Below, piece by piece: positions 7,960 through 16,087 of a stretch of 64,000 nt of DNA. The notes below the pieces were generated by a model, which saw only the letters and a list, made by a program, of their open reading frames with translations, did no database searches and was not told the DNA's origin. The DNA is taken from assembly GCF_020442045.1 (NCBI RefSeq), contig NZ_JAGRLA010000104.1, positions 19,582 through 83,581 of the forward strand. The letters are read 5' to 3'. The position numbers and the translations under genes are program-made. The DNA comes from Bauldia sp. (GTDB taxonomy: Bacteria; Pseudomonadota; Alphaproteobacteria; Rhizobiales; Kaistiaceae). Each line of letters opens with the position of its first letter. The stretch's first letter is position 1.

Positions 7960-9072
7960 ATGAAGACCCCGATCATCCAGTTCGGCACCAGCCGCTTCCT
8001 GCAGGCGCATGCCGATCTTTTCATCTCCGACGCAATGCGGGAGGGGCAGGGCCTCGGGCCGGTGACGGTGGTCCAGACCACCGGCTCGGCCGACCGCGCC
8101 GGCCGGCTTGCGGCTTTCGACGGCAGGCCGCTGCCGATCGTCGTCCGCGGGCTGGAAAAGGGCGTGCCGGTCGAGCGGACCGAATACACCACCTGCCTGG
8201 TGCGCGGCCTTTCCGCTGCCGGCGCCTGGGCCGAGGTCGAGCGGGTCTTCATCGAGGCCGACCAGGTGATCTCGAATACCGGCGACAGCGGCTACCAGAT
8301 GCCGCCCGGCGAGATCCTCGGCGATGACATCCCGGTCTCCTTCCCGGCGAAGCTGACGCGGCTGCTGGCGGCGCGCTGGCGGGCCGACGGCGGGCCGCTC
8401 ACCCTCTTCCCGACCGAGCTGGTGACCGACAACGGCACGGTGCTTGCCGGCCTCTGCGAGGGGGTCGCGCGGCGGTCGGGCCTGCCGGATACCTTCGTCG
8501 ACTGGATGCGCGGCGACTGCGTCTGGGCGAACAGCCTCGTCGACCGCATCGTCTCCGACGCGCTGGAGCCGGCCGGCGCGGTGACCGAGCCCTACGCGCT
8601 CTGGGCGATCGAGACGCAGGATGGCCTCCATATCCCGCTCACCCATCCCGCCATCAAGCCGGTCGACGACCTGACCGTCACCGCGCGGCTGAAGCTCTTT
8701 ATCCTCAATCTCGGCCACTCCTGCCTCGCCGAGCGCTGGCTCGCCGACCGGCGGCCGGCGGAGGAGAATGTCCGCGCCATGCTTTCCGATCCGGCGATCC
8801 GCGCCTGGCTCGACACCATCTACGATACCGAGATCCTGCCGGTCTTCGCCGCCGCCGGCATCGCGGAAGCGCCGGACTATCGCGCCGGGGTGATGCAGCG
8901 CTTCCTCAATCCCTTCCTCGACCACAGGATGGCCGATATCGCCATGAACCACGCGGCCAAGAAGGCGCGGCGGATCGGCGGGCTCCTCGACATGGCGAAC
9001 GAATCGGCGCCCGGTCATCCGGCGCCGACCCTGATCGCCATCCGCGATTCGGGGCTGGAAGGCTTCCGCTAG
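7960..9072 (+). CDS. Mannitol dehydrogenase family oxidoreductase (tagaturonate/fructuronate reductase-like)
   Basis: 370-residue long-chain polyol dehydrogenase. The N-terminus reads IIQFGTSRFLQAHADLF, matching the QFGxGNFxRAF opening of UxaB/UxuB-type enzymes. The catalytic motif K-x4-LNLGHSCLAE (about 247-260) corresponds to the family Lys-Asn-His set. These enzymes interconvert keto-uronates and aldonates or fructose and mannitol using NAD(H). ATG at 7960 is preferred over ATG at 7945 because GGGAG is spaced correctly for it. It lies 263 nt behind the zinc dehydrogenase and likely belongs to the same pathway. Exact substrate unknown. Confidence 0.85.
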   Translation: MKTPIIQFGTSRFLQAHADLFISDAMREGQGLGPVTVVQTTGSADRAGRLAAFDGRPLPIVVRGLEKGVPVERTEYTTCLVRGLSAAGAWAEVERVFIEADQVISNTGDSGYQMPPGEILGDDIPVSFPAKLTRLLAARWRADGGPLTLFPTELVTDNGTVLAGLCEGVARRSGLPDTFVDWMRGDCVWANSLVDRIVSDALEPAGAVTEPYALWAIETQDGLHIPLTHPAIKPVDDLTVTARLKLFILNLGHSCLAERWLADRRPAEENVRAMLSDPAIRAWLDTIYDTEILPVFAAAGIAEAPDYRAGVMQRFLNPFLDHRMADIAMNHAAKKARRIGGLLDMANESAPGHPAPTLIAIRDSGLEGFR

Positions 9073-9187
9073 GAATGGCCGGGCTTGGGACGCCGGGTCC
9101 GGCCAGCGACATTGCCGCTCCCCGCCGAGACTCGGGAGGGAATCGGGCATATGCTCGGGCCACATCGGCAATCCCGGAGGTCGAACG

Positions 9188-9769
9188 ATGCGGATGCGGC
9201 TTGAGGCGTTGGGCGTCGCGGCGGTTCTGTCCGCCGTCTCGATAGGCTCCGCGGCGGCGGCCTCGGACAGCGACCTCGCCCTCTTCGGCCGGGATCCGGG
9301 CAACGACCGGGTCTTCGCCTGCTACACCCGGCATTATGACGCGGTCCACCTTGCCGGGCATCCCAAGCAGAACGTCACCGACATGACGCTTTTCGTCGCC
9401 AGCTATATCGAGCCCGATGCCGGCCGCCAGTATGTCCTCTCGATGGGCGTCCAGTTCCGGACGGCCAAGACCCAGTTCCAGGTCTCGGGTGCCTGCGGCG
9501 TGCCGGCCGACGGCAGCGCGGCCCTGGGCTGCGGTATCGAATGCGACGGCGGCCACATCGGCATCCGGATCAAGAATGCCGAATCGATCCTCGTCGACAT
9601 CCCCTACGGTGCCCGCACCTGGGATCCGGCATCGGAGGAGGAGCCGCCCGAGGACGCGCGCTTTGGTCTCGACGACAAGCTGTTCCGGCTCGACCGGACG
9701 GCGCTTCCGGACTGCGCACCGCTGATCTGGGACGATGCGGACCGGGCGACGGTGCTCGGCGGGAGCTGA
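9188..9769 (+). CDS. Exported protein of unknown function
   Basis: 193 residues. A Sec-type signal peptide is evident: MRMRLEA, a hydrophobic core to about residue 20 and a cut near GSAAAASDS. The mature part has five cysteines, including CGVPADGSAALGCGIECDGGH (about 100-120, close to a Cys cluster), and ends in an acidic stretch. I recognise no family. ATG at 9188 follows CCGGAGGTCGAACG. The next gene begins 9 nt after its stop and also encodes an exported protein, so the two are probably co-transcribed. Confidence 0.75.
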   Translation: MRMRLEALGVAAVLSAVSIGSAAAASDSDLALFGRDPGNDRVFACYTRHYDAVHLAGHPKQNVTDMTLFVASYIEPDAGRQYVLSMGVQFRTAKTQFQVSGACGVPADGSAALGCGIECDGGHIGIRIKNAESILVDIPYGARTWDPASEEEPPEDARFGLDDKLFRLDRTALPDCAPLIWDDADRATVLGGS

Positions 9770-9778
9770 GGAACGGCG

Positions 9779-10231
9779 ATGCTGCCAAGCCGCAGAGCGA
9801 TCTTCTCCCGCCTGGCGGCACTGGCCGGCGGCGCGGCGCTGTGGCGGAGCCCGGCGGAAGCGGCGGAAGCCGAGCCGGGTGTGCCGAAGGTCGCCTATCA
9901 CCTCTGCGATCTCGACAAGGTCGCCTTCGTCATCGGCAATATCGAAAACCACATCGCCGGCATGGGCGGCCCCGACAAGGTGACGATCGTCCTGGTGGTC
10001 CACGGACCGGCGCTGGCGCTCTTCCGGATGAACAAGGCCAATCCCGACATTGCCCGTCGCGTCGCCGGAATCGCGGCGGCCGGCGTCGGGCTCGCTGCCT
10101 GCGGCAACACGCTTGCCGCGCAGGACATCGACCTCGGCGACCTGCTGCCGGGCTTCGTCCGCGTCGACGAGGGCGGCGTGACCCGCCTCGCCCGGCTCCA
10201 GGCCGAGGGCTACGCCTACCTCAGGCCCTGA
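9779..10231 (+). CDS. Exported DsrE-like sulfur-relay family protein with Tat-type leader
   Basis: 150 residues. The leader SRRAIFSRLAALAGGAALW resembles a twin-arginine signal with cleavage near AEAAE. The mature part, with VAYHLCDLDKVAFVIGNIENHI, KVTIVLVVHGPALALF and VGLAACGNTLAA, matches the DsrE/DsrF-like fold of the COG1416 type; one conserved cysteine sits in AACGNTL. Such periplasmic members have no firmly known function, though sulfur or redox chemistry is usual in the family. The gene follows the exported unknown by 9 nt and ends 31 nt before the convergent acoC. Confidence 0.75.
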   Translation: MLPSRRAIFSRLAALAGGAALWRSPAEAAEAEPGVPKVAYHLCDLDKVAFVIGNIENHIAGMGGPDKVTIVLVVHGPALALFRMNKANPDIARRVAGIAAAGVGLAACGNTLAAQDIDLGDLLPGFVRVDEGGVTRLARLQAEGYAYLRP

Positions 10232-10262
10232 TCCTCGGAGCCATGGCCGGAAAAGCGCCGGC

Positions 10263-11372
10263 CTAGCTGGCGCCGGTGATCACCTTGTTGACCTCGCCGG
10301 CCTTTTCCATGTGGACGATATGGCCGGCGCCGGGGATGACCGTGACGGTCACGTTGTCGGGAAGGCCCTCGGCATGGCTTGCCGGGAGCACGCGGTCCGC
10401 CTCGCCCCACACGACATGGACCGGGACGCCAATTCCGCCGAGCCGGTCGCGGAGCGATACGCGCTGCGTATTCTCGTCGAAATTCGCCGCCGCGATCGCC
10501 TGCAGGGCGGCGAGGGCGCCGTCGAGCCGCTTGAACTTCAACACGTCCTCGACCATGTCGGCGGTGACGAGGTCCGGATCGGCGACCAGCATCTCGAGAT
10601 AGGGACGGAGCTTGCGGGCACGGCTTTCCTTGATGAAGCCGGCGATGAAGTCGCCGGATATCTCGGGCCCCAGCCCGGCCGGGGCAACCAGCGTCAGGCC
10701 GGAGACGCGGTCGGGCGCCTCGAGGGCGATCGTCGCGGCGATCGCGGCACCCAGCGAATGGCCGACCAGATGGGCGGTGTCGAGCCCTTCGGCATCCATA
10801 TAGGCGAGGACCGCCCGGGCGAGCACCTCGACGCTGCCGTCGCCCACCTCCTTCCCCGAGCCGCCATGGCCGGGAAGGTCGATGGCATGGACCGGACGCT
10901 CCTCGGCGAGCGGTGCCTGGTTCAGCATCCAGGTCGAGAGATCCGCGCCGAAGCCATGGATGAAGACGATCGGCTCGCCGGATTCGGAGCCCGCCTTGAG
11001 ACGGCGGATGCGACGGCCGCCGGCCTCGACTGTCTCCGGCACCGGCCCGCCCGCTTCGCCGCTTTCCTCGGGGGTGAAGTTTTCGAGGAAGGCATTGACG
11101 AAATCGTCGACCGCCTCGTCGGTGACGTCGGGACCGGCGACGACCCCGAGCAACGCGCCGACCGGGACCGTATCCCCGTCATCCACGACGCGGCGGCGCA
11201 GGACGCCGGCGACCGGACTCTCGAAGACGTTGGCGATCTTGGTCGTCTCGATGTCCATGATCTCCTGGCCGAGCTCGATCGCCGCGCCGACATCGACCGT
11301 CCAGCGGGCGAGCATGCCCTCCTCCATGGCAAGTCCCCATTTCGGCATGGTGATCGGCTGGATGTCGGCCAT
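10263..11372 (-). CDS. acoC: Acetoin dehydrogenase E2: lipoyl domain fused to alpha/beta hydrolase
   Basis: 369 residues. The N-terminal lipoyl domain (about 1-80) carries the lipoylated lysine in DIETTKIANVFE. The C-terminal alpha/beta hydrolase has VFIHGFGAD, nucleophile Ser in GHSLGA and the late His in GAGHIVHME. In the acetoin dehydrogenase complex this subunit transfers the acetyl group to CoA. The start at 11372 (MADIQPITMPKWG) has GGAGGACATC upstream and gives the usual length. An alternative ATG at 11468 overlaps the acoB stop as ATGA and would add 32 residues. Last gene of acoA-acoB-acoC. Confidence 0.92.
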   Translation of the reverse strand: MADIQPITMPKWGLAMEEGMLARWTVDVGAAIELGQEIMDIETTKIANVFESPVAGVLRRRVVDDGDTVPVGALLGVVAGPDVTDEAVDDFVNAFLENFTPEESGEAGGPVPETVEAGGRRIRRLKAGSESGEPIVFIHGFGADLSTWMLNQAPLAEERPVHAIDLPGHGGSGKEVGDGSVEVLARAVLAYMDAEGLDTAHLVGHSLGAAIAATIALEAPDRVSGLTLVAPAGLGPEISGDFIAGFIKESRARKLRPYLEMLVADPDLVTADMVEDVLKFKRLDGALAALQAIAAANFDENTQRVSLRDRLGGIGVPVHVVWGEADRVLPASHAEGLPDNVTVTVIPGAGHIVHMEKAGEVNKVITGAS

Positions 11373-11464
11373 GATGTCCTCCTCACTCCTGGATGCTGGC
11401 TTGTCGGTGCTGTCCTCCTCGTCCCACCAGTTGGGGATTCGCTGCGGACGCCGGCCCTCGTCGG

Positions 11465-12493
11465 TCATTCAGCCGCCACCTTGCGGTCGTGTTCGACAAC
11501 CGCGCGGACCGCTTCCTCGATCCTGGCGACGCCCGGGATGTAGATATCCTCGAGCACCGGCGAGAAGGGAACCGGCGCATGCGGCGCGGTAACCAGCTTG
11601 ATCGGCGCCTTCAGCGAGTCGAAGGCGCGCTCGGCGACGAGGCCGGCAATGTCGCCCGCCATGCCGCACCGCGGATGCGCCTCGTCGACGACGACGAGCC
11701 GCCCGGTCTCCTCGACCGTTTCGAGGATCGTCTCGGTGTCGAGCGGCGAAGTTGTCCGCGGATCGACGACCGTGCAGGTGATGCCGTGCTTGGCGAGCGA
11801 GTCCGCCGCCTGGTTGGCAAAGTTCACCATACGGCCGAAGGCGACGATGGTGACGTCGTCGCCCTCGCGGGTGACGTTCGCCTCGCCGAAGGGGATGGCA
11901 TAGGGCTCGTCCGGAACCTCCATCTCCTCGTCGTACATCGCCTTGTGCTCGAAGAAGATCACCGGGTCGTCGTCGCGGATCGCCTGGGTCAGCAGGCCCT
12001 TGGCCTCGTAGGCGTTGGACGGCAGCGCGACCTTCAGCCCGGGGATATGGGTGAAGACCGGATAGAGGCATTGCGAATGCTGCGAGGCGGCGCGGAAGCC
12101 GGCGCCGTACATGGTGCGGATGACGAGGGGGGTGACCGCCTTGCCGCCGAACATGTAGCGGAACTTCGCCGCCTGGTTGAAGATCTGGTCGAAGCAGACC
12201 CCCATGAAGTCGACGAACATCAGCTCGACCACCGGCCTGAGGCCGGTCAGCGCGGCGCCGGCGGCGGCGCCGACGAAGGAGATTTCGGCGAGATGGGTAT
12301 CGAGGACGCGATCACCGCCGAATTGCGGGCGCAGCCCCTTGGTGACGCCCATCGGGCCGCCCCAGGCATCCTGGTCGCCCGCGGCTCCGGTGCCGCCGGC
12401 GATGTCCTCGCCCATGATGATGACCCGCTCGTCGCGCTCCATCTCCTGGCGGAGCGCTTCGTTGATCGCCTGGCGATAGCTCTTCTTCGACAT
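11465..12493 (-). CDS. acoB: Acetoin dehydrogenase E1 beta subunit
   Basis: 342-residue transketolase-like beta subunit. Seen are IIMGEDIAGGTGAAGDQDAWGG (split across the loop region), RVLDTHLAEISFVGAAAG, the phosphate/potassium region IRTMYGAGFRAASQHSQ and the C-terminal VVDEAHPRCGMAGDIAGLV. With AcoA it decarboxylates acetoin using thiamine diphosphate, giving acetaldehyde and a lipoyl-bound acetyl group. The HSQ rather than HHS pattern in that loop is what acetoin-type E1 beta chains show. It follows acoA by 13 nt and precedes acoC by under 100 nt. Confidence 0.93.
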   Translation of the reverse strand: MSKKSYRQAINEALRQEMERDERVIIMGEDIAGGTGAAGDQDAWGGPMGVTKGLRPQFGGDRVLDTHLAEISFVGAAAGAALTGLRPVVELMFVDFMGVCFDQIFNQAAKFRYMFGGKAVTPLVIRTMYGAGFRAASQHSQCLYPVFTHIPGLKVALPSNAYEAKGLLTQAIRDDDPVIFFEHKAMYDEEMEVPDEPYAIPFGEANVTREGDDVTIVAFGRMVNFANQAADSLAKHGITCTVVDPRTTSPLDTETILETVEETGRLVVVDEAHPRCGMAGDIAGLVAERAFDSLKAPIKLVTAPHAPVPFSPVLEDIYIPGVARIEEAVRAVVEHDRKVAAE

Positions 12494-12506
12494 GGTCGCG
12501 CTCCCC

Positions 12507-13481
12507 TCAATACGTCACGTAGATGTCGGTCATCAGGTCGGCCTCGGTCGGCATCGGCGCGGCCTTGGCCGCCGCGAGGCAATCCCTGATCTCGGCGGAG
12601 ATTTCCCTGTCCGCCGCGTCGAGCTCTTCGGCGCTGAGCAGCGAAGCCTCGATCACCCGCTGCCGGAAAAGCTCGATCGGATCGTTCTTGCGCGCCGCCT
12701 CGACCTCCTCGGGCAGGCGATAGGTGCCGGCATCGCCCTCGAAGTGGCCGTAGAAGCGGTTGAGCCTGACATGGAGCAGCGACGGTCCCTCGCCTCGCCG
12801 CGCCCGCTCGATCGCCTCGCCGGCCGCTTCGTAGACACCGAAGAAATCCGCCCCGTCGACCTCACGGGAGGGAATGCCGAAGCCGGTGCCGCGGCCGGTC
12901 TGGCTGCCGCCGACCGACCAGCTCGACGCCGTCGATTCGGCATAACCGTTATCCTCGGCGACGAAGACCACCGGCAGGTCCCAGATCTTGGCGAGATTGT
13001 AGCTCTCCAGAACCGCGCCCTGGTTGGAGGCACCATCGCCGTAGAAGCAGACCGCGACGCCGCCGGTCTTCAGCGTCTTGGCGGTCAGCGCCGCGCCGCA
13101 GACCAGCGGCGCGCCGGCGCCGACGATGCCGTTCGCACCGAGCATGCCCTTCGACAGGTCGGCGATATGCATCGAGCCGCCCTTGCCGCCGCATAATCCG
13201 TCCTTGCGGCCGAAGATCTCATGCATCATCGGCCCGACCTCGACACCCTTGGCGATGCAGTGTCCGTGGCCGCGATGGGTCGAGGCGATGGCGTCGCGCT
13301 CGTCGAGATGCATGCAGACGCCGACGCCGGACGCCTCCTCGCCCGCATAAAGATGCACGAAACCCGGTATTGCACCCGCGGAGAATTCGGCGTGGACCGC
13401 ATCCTCGAATTCCCGGATGGTCCGCATCCGGCGGTATACCGCGCCCAATTCCTCGCGCGACAGCTGCAGGCCGCTCGCCAT
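12507..13481 (-). CDS. acoA: Acetoin dehydrogenase E1 alpha subunit (TPP-dependent)
   Basis: 324 residues. The thiamine diphosphate motif runs from GDGASNQG to EDNGYAES (about 165-200). STHRGHGHCIAKG and GGKGGSMHIAD near residues 70-105 are typical E1 alpha segments. It forms the alpha2beta2 E1 with AcoB. ATG at 13481 has GGGAGGATTGGCA upstream; the frame stays open much further, but the extra part lies over a cyclic-nucleotide-binding gene in another frame and is spurious. First gene of the aco operon. No dihydrolipoamide dehydrogenase gene follows within the window. Confidence 0.93.
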   Translation of the reverse strand: MASGLQLSREELGAVYRRMRTIREFEDAVHAEFSAGAIPGFVHLYAGEEASGVGVCMHLDERDAIASTHRGHGHCIAKGVEVGPMMHEIFGRKDGLCGGKGGSMHIADLSKGMLGANGIVGAGAPLVCGAALTAKTLKTGGVAVCFYGDGASNQGAVLESYNLAKIWDLPVVFVAEDNGYAESTASSWSVGGSQTGRGTGFGIPSREVDGADFFGVYEAAGEAIERARRGEGPSLLHVRLNRFYGHFEGDAGTYRLPEEVEAARKNDPIELFRQRVIEASLLSAEELDAADREISAEIRDCLAAAKAAPMPTEADLMTDIYVTY

Positions 13482-13594
13482 TGCCAATCCTCCCGGTTTC
13501 AATCGTCTTGTCGTTGCACCCGATGATATGCGCTTGCCGGGCGCTGGCAAGTCCGCGTCCTGCCTTTTGCGGATGGCTACCGCAAGAAAGCCGG

Positions 13595-14086
13595 TCAGCC
13601 GCCGAGCCCGAAGAAGCTGCGGATCCTGCGCGCCAGCTCGCCGCCTGAAAACCGGCCGCCCGCGCCATAGGCGAGATCGAGCTCGGACTGGCGGCGCTTC
13701 AGCATCGCCGCGAAGCGATCGACCAGCACCGGAGAGGTGGCAAGGATCGGTTCGAGCGCCGACTTGGTGATCTCGAGTGCCGTGACCTCGGTCGAGGCGG
13801 TGACATTGGCGCTGCGCCTCGCGCCGGTCATCAGCGACATCTCGCCGACGACGGTGCCGGCCCCGCCCGTCGCGATGTGCTTGCCGGTCTGGCGGTCGCC
13901 GGTGTCGATCGTGACCTCGCCGCTGACGACAATGAACAGCGAGCCGCCGACATCGTCCTCCCGAATCAGCCTGTCGCCGCTCGCGAAACGACGCTGTCTG
14001 GCCCGCTCGGCGAGCGAATCGAGCTCGGCCGGCGACAATGCGTCGGCGAAAAAGGAATCCGTGGCGAGAACGTCGCGGGCCTGCAT
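13595..14086 (-). CDS. Stand-alone cyclic-nucleotide-binding domain protein (paralogue 1)
   Basis: 163 residues made of one Crp-type cNMP-binding domain. The phosphate-binding cassette lies near GGAGTVVGEMSLMTGARRSANVTA (about 73-96, with conserved Gly-Glu-Met-Ser and Arg-Arg-Ser-Ala). No helix-turn-helix follows; the tail is a short basic-hydrophobic segment ending RRIRSFFGLGG. Without an output domain it may act as a soluble effector-binding regulator of a partner. A second copy of the same architecture lies at 14970-15470, on the other side of ppa. Ligand unknown. Confidence 0.85.
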   Translation of the reverse strand: MQARDVLATDSFFADALSPAELDSLAERARQRRFASGDRLIREDDVGGSLFIVVSGEVTIDTGDRQTGKHIATGGAGTVVGEMSLMTGARRSANVTASTEVTALEITKSALEPILATSPVLVDRFAAMLKRRQSELDLAYGAGGRFSGGELARRIRSFFGLGG

Positions 14087-14254
14087 TCTGGGGCGCTCCT
14101 CCGGGTCGGCGGACTTTCCACGTCGCCGAACCGGGGGTCAAGCCTTCGAAAAGGTTGGCATGGCGTCCACTATGTGTCTCTAAGAGGGGAGCCGATGCCG
14201 GCGCGTCGTGTCGCCGGCCGGCAGACCCGAACCACTGCTTGAGGAGCGACATCC

Positions 14255-14794
14255 GTGCGGATCGACGCCATACCCATCGGCAACAAGCCGCCCGAGGACG
14301 TCAACGTGATCATCGAGGTTCCGGTTGGCGGCGAGCCGATCAAATACGAACTCGACAAGTCGTCGGGGGCGATGTTCGTCGACCGGTTCCTCTATACGCC
14401 GATGCGCTATCCGGGGAATTATGGCTTCGTCCCCCATACCCTTTCGGACGACGGCGACCCGATCGATGTCGTGGTCACCAACACGCGGGCCATCATGCCT
14501 GGCGCGGTGATGAATGTCCGTCCGATCGGCGTGCTTCTGATGTCCGACGAATCGGGAAGCGACGAGAAGATCATCGCCGTTCCGACCACCCGGCTCACCA
14601 TGCGCTACCACTCGATCCAGACGGTTTCGCAGCTGCCGCAGATCACCCTCGCCCAGGTCCAGCATTTCTTCGAGCACTACAAGGACCTCGAGCCCGACAA
14701 ATGGGTCAAGGTCCTGCGCTGGGGCGACGCCGACGAGGCGAAGGCGCTGATCACGGAGGCGATGGAGCGGGCGAAGGAGGCCGGGTCCGGCTGA
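14255..14794 (+). CDS. ppa: Inorganic pyrophosphatase (family I)
   Basis: 179 residues, normal family length. The signature DGDPID (Asp66, Asp68, Asp71) plus YELDK and YPGNYGFVP are clear. It hydrolyses pyrophosphate to two phosphates in the cytoplasm with magnesium, pulling biosynthetic reactions forward. The start is GTG at 14255 behind GAGGAGCGAC. It is transcribed away from, and lies between, two minus-strand cNMP-binding paralogues. Identification is certain. Confidence 0.97.
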   Translation: MRIDAIPIGNKPPEDVNVIIEVPVGGEPIKYELDKSSGAMFVDRFLYTPMRYPGNYGFVPHTLSDDGDPIDVVVTNTRAIMPGAVMNVRPIGVLLMSDESGSDEKIIAVPTTRLTMRYHSIQTVSQLPQITLAQVQHFFEHYKDLEPDKWVKVLRWGDADEAKALITEAMERAKEAGSG

Positions 14795-14969
14795 CGGGCG
14801 GCGAACCGCGCCGGAACCGCAAGAGCCCGCTGGCGCCCGCCGCGCCGGCGGGTCGGTCCGGCGTCGTGCAACGCCCGGATTTGCGCCGGCAAGGGGCTCG
14901 TCCTCCACCACGATTTCTTCGTGACCTGCGAGCGGGATCGGGAGTGGACGGCCCTGCCGCCTGGACTTG

Positions 14970-15470
14970 CTAGCCGGAATAGAAGCTCGTCATCCGCGCC
15001 GCGATCTGTTCGCGGCCGACACCGACGCTGACCCAGTGCCGCGCTTCCTTGTTGCGGCTGGCCAGTTCGCTGCTGCGTTGCTCGATGACGGCGCCGAAGC
15101 GCTCGGCGAGCTTCGGCTCGGCGGCCAGCAGCGGCGCCAGCGCCTCCTTGCCGATCTCGATCGCCGTGGCCTTGCCCTTGGCCTTCACCGTGGCGCTGCG
15201 GCGGTCGCCGGTGATGACCGCCATCTCGCCGAACACCTCGCCCGGCGCCAGCGTCGCGACAACTCTTTCGCCGCCCGGCTCGTGGACGCTGACGACGACC
15301 TTGCCGTCGGTCAGCGCGTACATCACCGCGCCCATCTCGCCCTGACGCATGATGACCTCGCCGCGTCCGAACCTGACCTCGCGGGCCGCCGCGGCAAGCG
15401 CGTCGAGCTGCCCGGCGTCGAGCACGACGTTGAAGAACGCGGTCGAATTGAGGATGCCCCTGATGTCCAC
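14970..15470 (-). CDS. Stand-alone cyclic-nucleotide-binding domain protein (paralogue 2)
   Basis: 166 residues from a GTG at 15470, chosen because it aligns residue for residue with the start of the paralogue at 13595-14086 (VDIRGILNSTAFF against MQARDVLATDSFF). One Crp-type cNMP-binding domain; the cassette is LAPGEVFGEMAVITGDRRSATV (GEMA and RRSA conserved). No DNA-binding domain. The C-terminal tail (about 25 residues, basic, ending ARMTSFYSG) differs from the paralogue. A longer reading to 15548 is possible but adds a low-complexity leader. Function unknown beyond ligand binding. Confidence 0.82.
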   Translation of the reverse strand: MDIRGILNSTAFFNVVLDAGQLDALAAAAREVRFGRGEVIMRQGEMGAVMYALTDGKVVVSVHEPGGERVVATLAPGEVFGEMAVITGDRRSATVKAKGKATAIEIGKEALAPLLAAEPKLAERFGAVIEQRSSELASRNKEARHWVSVGVGREQIAARMTSFYSG

Positions 15471-15529
15471 CTGACTCGCCCCCGGGCGCAATGTTGACCG
15501 TGATACTGTCCGCCGGTGCGGCGGAACCG

Positions 15530-16087
15530 TCAACCCGTCCGCTGCCACCGGGTCACGGAGACGCCCGCCGCCGCGTCGAGGACTTCCGGCGGCGCGGGAC
15601 GGAGACCGTGCGCGGCGAGACTCCCGGCGGCGCTCCGGCCTTCGGACACCGACGAGAATATCGGGATGCCACCGGCTATCCGGACGCCGGCAACGCGCGC
15701 GAGATCGAATCGGTCGAACCCCGTTTCCAGGAAGAAATCAAAGACCTCCCGGCCACCGGGAATGGCCGCGACGCCACCCTCCGGCGCGACCTCGGCCAGC
15801 GCCTTCCCGATGCTCATGCCGGCCGGATTCCACCACCAGCCGTCGTCGTGCCGTTCGAGGCCGGCGACGGAGCGCGACATCACGAGGCGCCGTCGCCGCT
15901 TCGGATTGGGATTAACCTCGTGGCCGAGCCGTCCGAGAATCGTCACCGCCGCCGTATCAAGCGCCGACTGGAATCGCCGCCAGTCGGCCTCGTTGCGCAA
16001 CGAGTCGGGGGTCAGTCCGTCGGCGCCGGCGATCCGGTCGTCCTCGGAGACGATGGCGTGGCCGTGAAAGGTCCAGCGGCCGATCAC
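15530..16087 (-). CDS. Dihydrofolate reductase / RibD C-terminal-domain-like protein
   Basis: 185 residues. Segments [42 protein letters not shown] and [17 protein letters not shown] fit the RibD C-terminal/DHFR-like reductase fold (the last resembles the GG-x-x-x NADPH loop). Such proteins reduce pterin- or flavin-precursor substrates, but many stand-alone members are uncharacterised. The GTG start overlaps the pheT stop as GTGA, so translation is probably coupled. It is the last gene of the infC-rpmI-rplT-pheS-pheT transcription unit. Specific substrate unknown. Confidence 0.75.
   Translation of the reverse strand: MIGRWTFHGHAIVSEDDRIAGADGLTPDSLRNEADWRRFQSALDTAAVTILGRLGHEVNPNPKRRRRLVMSRSVAGLERHDDGWWWNPAGMSIGKALAEVAPEGGVAAIPGGREVFDFFLETGFDRFDLARVAGVRIAGGIPIFSSVSEGRSAAGSLAAHGLRPAPPEVLDAAAGVSVTRWQRTG

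Noticed and set aside
7363..9303. 646-codon minus-strand frame
   Set aside because: Crosses two plus-strand enzymes with intact active sites and an intergenic repeat; an artefact of GC-rich codon use.
13482..14252. N-terminal extension of acoA into a 581-residue protein
   Set aside because: The extra part lies over the cNMP-binding gene in a different frame; acoA has a good ribosome site at 13481 and normal length from there.
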